Source of the DNA: Fuerstiella sp.
GTDB lineage: Bacteria > Planctomycetota > Planctomycetia > Planctomycetales > Planctomycetaceae
Direction of reading: 5' to 3'
Assembly: GCA_022843805.1 (NCBI GenBank)
Contig: JALHMY010000105.1
Location: 1 to 33,172 of the forward strand
Length of the DNA: 33,172 nt
Each line of letters begins with the position of its first letter. The stretch's first letter is position 1. The notes below the pieces were generated by a model, which was not told the origin of the DNA, did not search any database, and worked only from the letters and a program-made list of their open reading frames with translations. Position numbers and translations under genes: made by a program. This document shows, piece after piece, positions 1 to 7,973 of this stretch.

Positions 1-42
1 CGACCCAGGCACGAAGAATGAGAGCCAGGCCACCAGGATCAT
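1..42 (-). CDS. Possible 5' end of a gene running off the left edge
   Basis: An ATG on the minus strand at 42 opens a frame reading MILVAWLSFFVPGS up to the window edge. The hydrophobic start could be a signal peptide. I see no Shine-Dalgarno motif before it and only 14 codons are visible, so this is weak. The family cannot be recognised. Confidence 0.2.
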   Translation of the reverse strand, partial: MILVAWLSFFVPGS

Positions 43-84
43 GAAAAACAAGATTTTTCAAGGTTTAACACCGTTTCACCATCC

Positions 85-892
85 CAGGGCGAGGCTCCTG
101 CCGAGCCGTGAACGCACGTCATGACGGAACGCCCCTTTGTTTCGTGAAATCGCCGCTTGTTTCGTTGGAGCAAACGGATACCGCGTGTGCGGCTCAGCGG
201 GAGCTTCGCCCTCCCGTTTGTTCTTCCCGGGAGGGCGAGGCTCCTGCCGAGCCGTGAACGCGCGTCATGACGGAACGCCCCATCGTTTTGCGAAATCGCC
301 GCTTGTTTCGTTGGAGCAAACGAATGCCGCGTGTGCGGCTTCCCGGGAGGGCGAGGCTCCTGCCGAGCCGTGAACGCGCGTCATGACAGAACGCCCGTTG
401 GTTTAGCGAAATCGCCGATTGTTTCGCCGGAGCAAACGGATACCGCGTGTGCGGCTCAGCGGGAGCTTCGCCCTCCCGATTGTTCTTCCCGGGAGGGCGG
501 AGGCTCCTGCCGAGCCGTGAACTCGCGTCACGATGGAACGCCCCTTCGTTTCGTGAAATCGCCGATTGTTTGGTTGGAGCAAACGAATACCACGTATGCG
601 GCTCAGCGGGAGGGCGAGGCTCCTGCCGAGCCGTGAACGCGCGTCATGATGGAACGCCCCTTGGTTTAGCGAAATCGCCGATTGTTTCGTTGGAGCAAAC
701 GAATGCCGCGTGTGCGGCTTCCCGGGAGGGCGAGGCTCCTGCCGAGCCGTGAACGCACGTCACGATGGAACGCCCCTTCGTTTCGTGAAATCGCCGCTTG
801 TTTCGTTGGAGCAAACGAATGCCGCGTGTGCGGCTCAGCGGGAGCTTCGCCCTCCCGTTTGGTCTTCCCCTCCCGTTTGGTCTTCCCCTTCA
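85..892. repeat. Array of six GC-rich tandem repeats (GEAPAEP-type)
   Basis: The core GAGGCTCCTGCCGAGCCGTG recurs with small changes at about 91, 236, 353, 499, 616 and 732. Unit length alternates between about 117 and 146 bases. Long units carry an extra tail, GCGGGAGCTTCGCCCTCCCG, which is the near reverse complement of the unit's own GGGAGGGCGAGGCTCC start, so each long unit can fold on itself. Each unit also carries a shared middle part containing GCAAACGAATGCCGCGTGTG. Frames through the array translate to GEAPAEP or GRGSCRAVN peptides, which I treat as spurious. The same core, without the middle part, recurs at 25104-25343. Confidence 0.9.
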
Positions 893-1286
893 CACTCCCG
901 TTAACGGTCATGCCGGAGGTTCGGAACAGGTCGATTGTTCGGAATTCGCCTGGTTCTGATGCGGCAGGTGTTGCAGGACGCAACATTGCGCGGTCAGAAC
1001 TGCAGCACTGGCAACACTGAAGTTGCAAAGGAAAGGGAGGCGAGGTATGTTGCAGGAGCCGGTGAAACGCTGAGTTAGGTGGACTTTTGTGACAGAAACG
1101 AATGAACTGGAAAAATTTCAGCGGATTTGACACGGAATTTGCGTTACAGGTACTGATCTGTCGGCGATTGATTATAAGTCGGGGCAAAAATTGGTTGTTC
1201 TGGGGAACCAGCATCCAACGACGGCCATGAAATAACCCTTTCTACCTGCTCTATCCTGCAAGCCAGAAAAACCGGAGACAACCCAC
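893..1286. other. Gene-free stretch upstream of the pseudopilin-like gene
   Basis: No convincing coding frame, RNA gene or repeat is seen here. It presumably contains the promoter and 5' leader of the DUF1559 gene, but I cannot point to a specific -35/-10 pair. Confidence 0.5.
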
Positions 1287-2417
1287 ATGCAGACGCGTCG
1301 TACCCGTCCCCTGTCGAAGCCAACTCGACGCGGATTCACTTTGATCGAATTGTTGGTTGTGATTTCGATCATTGCCACGCTGATGGCGTTGATTTTGCCT
1401 GCCATTCAGAATGCTCGCGGGGCAGCTCGACGGCTGGAATGTCAGAATAACCTGAAACAAATGGCACTGGCAGCCCATAACTATGCCTCCGCAAAGAAAG
1501 GGCAGTTTCCTGCTCTGTCCGTGTACGGACCAGCCATTGATATTGCTCTCAGCAACAACTCACCTCTGCGAAGCTGGGTTGTGGATTTGCTGCCGCACCT
1601 GGATCGACGCGACGTGTATGATCGATGGCAGATGAATCAGAGCTGGGGGAGTGCTGATAACGCCCTGGTAAATACCACCTACCTGAAAGTGCTGGCATGC
1701 CCTGATGACCAGTCTGCGATCGGAGTGCCTGGTGGCCTGAGCTATGTCGGAAATCATGGTTATATGCACCCGGTTCCGGCAACAAATGTCTGGGTTCAGC
1801 CGGAATTCGACTGGAATCTGAACGGCATCATCAGCAATGCTTCCACTCCGGACGCAGATCCCAATGACTCCAACGCTCACCGTGATACAGGCGTACTCTG
1901 GGTAGACATTTCCGGTATTCCGGGTCCAACTCCTGATCCGCTGGTCCGTGCGAAGCAGAGAGACAGCCAGACGATTGATTCGGTTTATGACGGTGGCGAT
2001 CAGACCATCCTGTTCACGGAAAATGTGAATGCCGGTGCTGATGGAAGCTGGGCTTCTCCTAACTGGACGAACTGCGGATTTGTTTACTTCGTCAGTGTGA
2101 CCCCGACATTCGATAACTCACCAGCCGGCACAAACAACTATCGTTCTCCCAATGCTCATGACGTAGCTGGTCTGCCACAGGGAGAAAGTCTGATCAACCG
2201 CCTGAAGAGCGGTCCGGAAGCCAATGTCAGCAAGTTCGCAGCAGCTCCAAATTCCGGACATGCCGGAGGCGTTAACGTGGCATGGGCCAGTGGAGCCGTA
2301 GGATTCATTTCTCAGGATGTGGATGTCAATGTTTATGCTCGCCTGCTGACACCAGCCGGCACCCGACAGCGAGCCGCGATTCCTTCGCAGAATCCATTAA
2401 GCGAAAATGAATTCTGA
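1287..2417 (+). CDS. DUF1559 pseudopilin-like (type II secretion G-like) protein
   Basis: A 376-residue member of the planctomycete-expanded DUF1559 family. Residues 14-36 carry a class III signal peptide (RRGFTLIELLVVISIIATL), with prepilin peptidase cleavage expected between Gly16 and Phe17. A conserved N-terminal segment follows (LECQNNLKQMALAAHNY), as does the C-terminal H-x9-DG-like region (SGHAGGVNVAWASGAVGFIS, with the Asp-Gly replaced by Ser-Gly). The protein probably sits in the inner membrane or periplasm as a pseudopilin-like element; its exact role in this phylum is unknown. GGAG lies 9 bases before the ATG, and a terminator follows the stop. It appears to be monocistronic. Confidence 0.92.
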   Translation: MQTRRTRPLSKPTRRGFTLIELLVVISIIATLMALILPAIQNARGAARRLECQNNLKQMALAAHNYASAKKGQFPALSVYGPAIDIALSNNSPLRSWVVDLLPHLDRRDVYDRWQMNQSWGSADNALVNTTYLKVLACPDDQSAIGVPGGLSYVGNHGYMHPVPATNVWVQPEFDWNLNGIISNASTPDADPNDSNAHRDTGVLWVDISGIPGPTPDPLVRAKQRDSQTIDSVYDGGDQTILFTENVNAGADGSWASPNWTNCGFVYFVSVTPTFDNSPAGTNNYRSPNAHDVAGLPQGESLINRLKSGPEANVSKFAAAPNSGHAGGVNVAWASGAVGFISQDVDVNVYARLLTPAGTRQRAAIPSQNPLSENEF

Positions 2418-2447
2418 TCGTTAACTGAATCGATTTTGATTTTCCTG

Positions 2448-2490
2448 AAGCCGTGCTATCCATCCTGGATTGCACGGCTTTTCCTTTTTC
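2448..2490 (+). terminator. Rho-independent terminator of the DUF1559 gene
   Basis: AAGCCGTGC (2448-2456) pairs perfectly with GCACGGCTT (2472-2480), a 9-bp stem, followed by TTCCTTTTT. It starts 30 bases after the stop codon at 2417. Confidence 0.88.
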
Positions 2491-2623
2491 AGGTACGAAT
2501 TCGCTATTCACGGCATGTTCATGCCGAAACACACAGCTCGGCTTTTACTGCTTCCAGGATTTCAGCACGAACAGCCTCCGATTCTCCTTGACAGGGATTG
2601 CGAATGTGGGACAGTTGTAGTCT

Positions 2624-2926
2624 ATGCACAGACTGCTTCTTATCGTTATGGCGCTGTCGGTTGCCGTTCCATCAGGAATGCTGCACGATTTGATGCCCGG
2701 TAAAGCAAGTGCAGAAGTGTTACCTTTCGAAACTGCAGCGGATGACTGCAGTGATTCACTGGAACTGCTGAAAACACTTGACGCGTTTGTCTGTACCTTT
2801 GGATGGACCGATCCAACGTCAGGCGATTCAGTCAGCGCGGAACACGCATCAACGTTCTGCAATTTGCCTTCTCCCGTGGACCGAGCGTCCCATTTCTGCC
2901 GACCGCCACCAGCCTGTGGCTGTTGA
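2624..2926 (+). CDS. Possible small secreted protein, unknown
   Basis: A 100-residue frame not recognised as any family. The N-terminus (MHRLLLIVMALSVAVPSGML) resembles a signal peptide. The rest is acidic with five cysteines in its second half (around residues 42, 57, 79, 92 and 98-100) and a Pro/Cys-rich end (RPPPACGC). There is no good ribosome-binding site and no operon partner. It may be a real small exported protein or a chance frame. Confidence 0.35.
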   Translation: MHRLLLIVMALSVAVPSGMLHDLMPGKASAEVLPFETAADDCSDSLELLKTLDAFVCTFGWTDPTSGDSVSAEHASTFCNLPSPVDRASHFCRPPPACGC

Positions 2927-2944
2927 TTTCTTAAGCGCTGTCAG

Positions 2945-3022
2945 ACAATAAGTGTCTCCTTTTGCTCCGCAAAAGGATGATCTTTCGCGGAGCGAAAAGT
3001 GACTATGGCGGTAACTTATTGT
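2945..3022. repeat. Nested palindromic element upstream of dabA
   Basis: An outer inverted repeat, ACAATAAGT (2945-2953) with ACTTATTGT (3014-3022), encloses two hairpins. The first has a perfect 9-bp stem TCCTTTTGC/GCAAAAGGA with loop TCC (2957-2977). The second has a 6-bp stem TTTCGC/GCGAAA with loop GGA (2983-2997). This is a MITE-like or REP-like layout. It is the only structure seen in the gene-free stretch 2927-3316. Confidence 0.7.
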
Positions 3023-3316
3023 TCTCCAGGTCCTTATCGAACGCATGGAAAGCGGCTTCCCTGACCCGTCGTTGACAGAATGAGCTTCCAGTCGCACATC
3101 AGCTGTCAGATCCGGGATCGTCGTGCGTAAGCCTTGCATCGCGCCCTGATGATCCAATCTCGTTCCAGTCTTTGATATTTGCTTTTCAATGCTTACAGCC
3201 GCCATGCGGTTAGCAAGTGTGCAAAGCATCTCGCCCAGCCATGCATTGCTGATTTCGCGCGAACGGCAAAGTTCGGCAGCGACGTATATTGTATATTACA
3301 GTTGAGGAAGCTTTTC

Positions 3317-6300
3317 ATGAGTTCTGAAACGGCAACCGTCCAAAAGGCAGAGATGGCCGGAGCTTCTGGTCTGCTGAATTGCCAGGACATCGAAAAGTCC
3401 ATTGCTGCGGCTGCTGAACTTCTTCCGTCTCAGGGGCCTATCACGGCATTCGCGTTTCTGAATCCTCTTCAGGGAATGGAAGATATTCCCTTCGACGAGG
3501 CGCTTCGCAGTGTCGGAGAAATCTATGGATGTGCACCTTACCTTGATGAGGCCCGATACATTGCGAAGCTGCAGCGAGGACGGATTTCCGTTGAAGAACT
3601 GCGAGCGGTGCTGGCGGAAGATCCGGACGAAAGTGCTAATGAGTTGATCGCAGACCTGGTGGCAAGAAAAGATCTGCGGCTGAATATGCTTCAATACCCG
3701 CTCTACACGGGAGACGAACGTGAGCTCCAATGGGTAATTGCTGAGACGGACGCCTTGCAGCGGTTTCGTCGGGAGATCTCTCATGAAGTCCGAGATCACC
3801 TGATCGAGGAGACTCGCCACTGGATCATGAGGGATCTTCGAAAAGCTCGCTCCGGTGAGCTGCAGCAGCATACACCGGAATTGGCTCAGGCGCTTCAGGA
3901 TGCCGTTGATCAGTTCCCTGTGGCATCGATTGAGGACTGGGATGACAGCATCTGGGAACGCCTGTGCCTGAACCTGATGTGGCGATTTGTGCAACAGGGA
4001 GTACTGATGGGTGATCCCGGGAGTCGACCATCGAATGGCAATCAGCGGCACAGTGAGTTGTTCAGGAAAGTCACCGGTGTGGATCCGGACAAGCTCGTCC
4101 ATGACGTTCTGATCCGATTTTGTGCTGCATATCTGGATCAGGGATTCGCACACTGGAAACTGCCGGACAGGCAGGCCGGTTTCTTCAATTCTTTCTGCCG
4201 CTTGTTTGGACAAACTGCTGCCGTCGGCAGTGTCTGGTTACGACAACTTCCGGCAGAACTGAACAGAATTCAGACCGCTGGGCTGACGCCTGTTCAATGT
4301 ATCGCCGAATCATTGCAGTTGCTGGGAGTAACACAGGAAGAAATTCCCTGTTACCTGCGGTCATGTCTGCTGGCACTGCGTGGCTGGTGCGGAATGATCT
4401 GGCAAACGGAAGTCCGTCCGGATCGCGTCTATATTGCATCCCCGCCAGGAACACTGACGGAATTCCTTGCGGTGCGTCTGATCCTTGACCGGCTGGCGCT
4501 TCAGCACTGTGCGAAAGACGTGCTGAACTGGCAGGGGGCTGCCGGACAGCTTCGTGAAGATCTTGAAAAGCAAGTCGTCCACAAACCGGTCGTCAATCCG
4601 GAGCAGCAGGCATTTCTGATCTTTCAGCTGGCCCAGATTCATGGCTGGCTGCCTCAAACGCTGGCCGAAATGTCAGTTGAGCGATGGACCGAGCTGATTC
4701 GGGAGGTTGACAGTTTTTCGAGCCACGAACGCCGTCGAGTCTTCCACGCAGCGTTTGAGCGGCGTATCGCGCATCAGGCAATGGATGCTGTTGTCCTTCG
4801 CACATCGGCGCCGGCCATTAAGCCGGAACGTCCGCAACTGCAGGTTGTGTGCTGTATCGACGCCCGGGAAGAATCGTTTCGAAGACATCTGGAGGAGATT
4901 GCTCCGGAAGTGGAGACGTTTGGCACCGCCGGGTTCTTCGGAGTGCCTATGTACTATCGAGGGGCTGCCGATGCCCACTTTGCGGCGCTCTGTCCCATTG
5001 TTATCAAACCGAAGCACTGGGTGATTGAAGACGTCGTTTATTCACTGGAAGAATCACATCGTACCCGCGCAAAGGCTCGACGGGTTCTGGGTGCCGCGAC
5101 CCACAGTCTGCATGTCGGAACTCGCAGTTCTGTGGGTGGCGCATTTGTTTCAACGCTATTGGGGCCGCTGGCAACAGCGCCGTTACTAAGTCGCATTCTG
5201 TTTCCGAGACTTGCGGCAAGAATGCACCGGACCGCCCGTCAGTTCGTTGCACCTCCGGCAGTGACTCGGCTGAGACTGGAACGTGAGGAAGGAACTCCGG
5301 CCGGGCAGGAGGAAGACCAGATCGGGTTTACTCTGACGGAAATGGCGACGATCGCTGAACGAGCACTGCGAGATATCGGTCTGACGTCAAATCTCGCCCG
5401 TCTGGTGATCTTTCTCGGGCACGGCTCGAGTTGCCTCAACAACCCGCATGAGTCAGCCTATCACTGCGGAGCCTGTTCGGGCAATCCCGGAGGTCCGAAT
5501 GCGAGAGCACTTGCCGCTATGCTGAATGATGGTCGAGTGCGGCGAATCCTGCGTGGCAACGGACTGGACATTCCGGAAGAAACTCACTTTATCGGCGGAC
5601 TGCACAACACGGCCACTGAAGAAATCACGTTCTACGATCTGGAGCTTCTGCCCACCAGTCAGGTTCGTTCTCTGCGGCTTGCACGCGAAGTGTTTTCGCG
5701 AGTCGCTGAACGCAACGCCCACGAACGATGTCGACGTTTCGAGTCGGCCAGTCTTGAACTGGCTCCTGCAGAAGCGCTTCGCCATGTTCAGGAACGGTCA
5801 GAGGATCTGGCTCAGACTCGCCCGGAATATGGAAACGGCACGAATGCCATTTGCATCGTTGGACGAAGAAGCCGTATCCGAGGCCTCTATCTGGACAGAC
5901 GCTCGTTTCTGATGTCGTATGATGCAACTCAGGATGATGCACAGTCATCAATTCTCGCCAGGATCCTTGGTGCAGTTATTCCCGTGTGTGAAGGCATTAA
6001 TATGCTCTACACACTGTCGGCGATCGATTCGCAGGGATGGGGCAGCGGGACTAAACTCCCGCATAACGTGACTTCACTTCTGGGCGTAATGGACGGAGCG
6101 GCAAGTGATCTGCGTCCCGGTCTTCCGTGGCAGGGTGTGGACATTCATGAGCCGGTTCGGCTGCTGTTCATTATCGAGACAACACCAGAATCCATGATCC
6201 GCATCATGGATGAGAATCCTGTCGTGGGACGAATCTGTCGAAACGGCTGGGCACAGCTGGCCGTACTGAATCCTCAAAAATCAGAGATCCTGCATTTTCG

Positions 6301-6439
6301 CAACGGTCAGTTTGTTCCTTACACACCCGGTGTGTCTGAACTGCCCTCGGCGGAAACATCTCTGGACTGGTACCGGGGATGGCGAGACCACCTGGCATTT
6401 GCGCGGATCGGCGGAGCCGACACCAATGGCGTTTCCTGA
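3317..6439 (+). CDS. dabA: DabA, zinc-binding subunit of the DAB inorganic carbon transporter (DUF2309)
   Basis: A 1040-residue DUF2309 protein, the cytoplasmic carbonic-anhydrase-like subunit of the DAB (DABs accumulate bicarbonate) complex, proposed to hydrate CO2 one-way using the cation gradient tapped by its membrane partner DabB. The four zinc-site residues known from Halothiobacillus DabA (C351, D353, H524, C539) appear as Cys513 and Asp515 (CCIDAREES), His702 (LGHGSS) and Cys717 (YHCGACSG), with the same 2- and 15-residue spacings. The N-terminus has the conserved NPLQG segment. I chose the ATG at 3317 because GAGGAAG lies 6 bases upstream; a longer frame from 3179 has no such site. 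Membrane-subunit genes follow in the same direction, as expected. No regulator gene is adjacent. Confidence 0.95.
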   Translation: MSSETATVQKAEMAGASGLLNCQDIEKSIAAAAELLPSQGPITAFAFLNPLQGMEDIPFDEALRSVGEIYGCAPYLDEARYIAKLQRGRISVEELRAVLAEDPDESANELIADLVARKDLRLNMLQYPLYTGDERELQWVIAETDALQRFRREISHEVRDHLIEETRHWIMRDLRKARSGELQQHTPELAQALQDAVDQFPVASIEDWDDSIWERLCLNLMWRFVQQGVLMGDPGSRPSNGNQRHSELFRKVTGVDPDKLVHDVLIRFCAAYLDQGFAHWKLPDRQAGFFNSFCRLFGQTAAVGSVWLRQLPAELNRIQTAGLTPVQCIAESLQLLGVTQEEIPCYLRSCLLALRGWCGMIWQTEVRPDRVYIASPPGTLTEFLAVRLILDRLALQHCAKDVLNWQGAAGQLREDLEKQVVHKPVVNPEQQAFLIFQLAQIHGWLPQTLAEMSVERWTELIREVDSFSSHERRRVFHAAFERRIAHQAMDAVVLRTSAPAIKPERPQLQVVCCIDAREESFRRHLEEIAPEVETFGTAGFFGVPMYYRGAADAHFAALCPIVIKPKHWVIEDVVYSLEESHRTRAKARRVLGAATHSLHVGTRSSVGGAFVSTLLGPLATAPLLSRILFPRLAARMHRTARQFVAPPAVTRLRLEREEGTPAGQEEDQIGFTLTEMATIAERALRDIGLTSNLARLVIFLGHGSSCLNNPHESAYHCGACSGNPGGPNARALAAMLNDGRVRRILRGNGLDIPEETHFIGGLHNTATEEITFYDLELLPTSQVRSLRLAREVFSRVAERNAHERCRRFESASLELAPAEALRHVQERSEDLAQTRPEYGNGTNAICIVGRRSRIRGLYLDRRSFLMSYDATQDDAQSSILARILGAVIPVCEGINMLYTLSAIDSQGWGSGTKLPHNVTSLLGVMDGAASDLRPGLPWQGVDIHEPVRLLFIIETTPESMIRIMDENPVVGRICRNGWAQLAVLNPQKSEILHFRNGQFVPYTPGVSELPSAETSLDWYRGWRDHLAFARIGGADTNGVS

Positions 6440-6511
6440 ACCATTTCGCCGTCGAAGCGTGCTGAACAGACCAGAAGAATTCTGAAGACACTTGTATAAG
6501 GGGCTAAAACC

Positions 6512-7870
6512 TTGCTGACCGTCGCGGGATATATCGTTGTGGGCAGTCCTGCTCTGCTTCTGGCGATCATTGGATTATCCATGCTGTTCGGCCACAGGCT
6601 GACAGAGCGATTTTTGGCGCAGCTGACGGAAACATCTGTTGTGACCGGCCTGATTGCCGCTCTGATGATTCTGGGAATGATGCTGCTGACAGATGTTCGC
6701 CATGTTCCGGTTGAGCTGGGCAACTGGGTCGATATCCCTGAAGAGCACTTTCACTTTAACGTGAAATTTCTGTTCGATCGCCTTTCAGTGCCTTTCGTCA
6801 TTCTGACATTTGTTCTGTGCGGGGTGATCGGCGCATTTGCGAGTCGATATCTTCATCGAGACGAAGGATATCATCGCTTCTTTCTGTTCTATGCGTTGTT
6901 CCAGCTTGGGATGATCCTCTCTTCCGTAGCAGGAACGATCGAGACATTGTTTCTGGGCTGGGAACTAGTTGGCCTGTCTTCTGCACTCCTTGTCGCTTTC
7001 TTTCATAGTCGCCCAAATCCCGTTATGAACGGACAGCGGGTCTGGACCGTATATCGATTTGCTGACGCCGCCTTTCTGCTCGGTGCACTGGTGCTCCATC
7101 ATCTGACGGGAGCGGGTGATTTTGAAAAACTGACAGGGGCTGGTCCGTGGCCGGAAGGAATCGCAACGATTTCACCGTCCAACGCACTGATTGTTGGCAC
7201 ATTGCTGCTGATCGCCGCCGCGGGAAAGTCGGCCCTCGTCCCCTTTTCCGGCTGGCTGCCACGTGCGATGGAAGGACCGACACCTTCAAGCGCAGTCTTC
7301 TACGGTGCTCTGTCCGTACACCTCGGCGCGTTTCTTCTGCTGCGTGTCAGCCCTCTGCTTGAACAGTCTCTTCCCCTCCGAATCACTATCGTGGCACTTG
7401 GACTTGTGACCGCAATCTTCGCTGCAGTTACTGCTCGGGTGCAGACCGACGTCAAGAGCGCTCTGGCCTTTGCTTCTCTGATTCAGGTCAGCATCATCGT
7501 CGTCGAAATCGGGCTCGGATTTCGGTATGTGGCACTGAGCCACATTATTGGCCATGCCTGCATGCGAACTCTTCAGCTGCTCAGAGCTCCTTCGCTGTTA
7601 CGGGATTATCACGCGATGGAGAATGCTCTGGGTGATCACCTTCCGGTGAATAGCAGTTACTGGCCTGGGCGAGTTTCAAACGCGGCATCGTCGTGGCTGT
7701 ATCGATTCGCTTTCGAACGCGGCGGTCTCGATGCAATGCTCGATGAATATCTGCTCCGACCGTTTCTTCGAGTATTTCAGTGGTCCGACCGCATGGAACG
7801 CCGCTGGACTACTTTCCTCTCACAACCTGCTTCCAAACCCGCCTCAGAAATTCCACCACCCGGCGATTAG
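6512..7870 (+). CDS. dabB: DabB-like NuoL-family proton-conducting membrane subunit
   Basis: A 452-residue polytopic membrane protein of the NuoL/Mrp antiporter family, the expected partner that anchors DabA and couples it to the proton or sodium gradient. The residues used for ion translocation in NuoL have counterparts: Glu151 in LGWELVGLSSALL and Lys239 in GKSALVPFSGWLP, followed by the family signature RAMEGPTPSSA. It is shorter than NuoL (about 600), as usual for DabB. The start is TTG at 6512, with AAGGGG 8 bases upstream; no better ATG exists. It lies 72 bases after dabA. NuoL itself is unlikely because no other complex I genes are present. Confidence 0.88.
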   Translation: MLTVAGYIVVGSPALLLAIIGLSMLFGHRLTERFLAQLTETSVVTGLIAALMILGMMLLTDVRHVPVELGNWVDIPEEHFHFNVKFLFDRLSVPFVILTFVLCGVIGAFASRYLHRDEGYHRFFLFYALFQLGMILSSVAGTIETLFLGWELVGLSSALLVAFFHSRPNPVMNGQRVWTVYRFADAAFLLGALVLHHLTGAGDFEKLTGAGPWPEGIATISPSNALIVGTLLLIAAAGKSALVPFSGWLPRAMEGPTPSSAVFYGALSVHLGAFLLLRVSPLLEQSLPLRITIVALGLVTAIFAAVTARVQTDVKSALAFASLIQVSIIVVEIGLGFRYVALSHIIGHACMRTLQLLRAPSLLRDYHAMENALGDHLPVNSSYWPGRVSNAASSWLYRFAFERGGLDAMLDEYLLRPFLRVFQWSDRMERRWTTFLSQPASKPASEIPPPGD

Positions 7871-7874
7871 CTGC

Positions 7875-7917
7875 TGACTGCAGCAATGGCCGCGAAATGC
7901 GGCGGCCCATGCAGTCA
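7875..7917 (+). other. Stem-loop between the two NuoL-like genes
   Basis: TGACTGCA (7875-7882) pairs with TGCAGTCA (7910-7917). Inside it, GCCGC (7889-7893) pairs with GCGGC (7899-7903) around a GAAAT loop, the two stems being separated by a 6x6 internal loop. There is no T-run, so it is not an ordinary terminator. It could affect transcript processing or stability, or the relative expression of the two membrane subunits. Confidence 0.55.
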
Positions 7918-7973
7918 CACTCTGACGCTGGGTTCACCCGACCCCGGTTGTTCACGATCAGCACACTGAAACT

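Noticed and set aside
137..1020. Several overlapping frames giving GEAPAEP/GRGSCRAVN peptides
   Set aside because: They come from the GC-rich repeat array, occur in several frames and strands, and have no start signals.
3296..4213. 305-residue minus-strand frame
   Set aside because: It is a shadow of dabA with no family resemblance.
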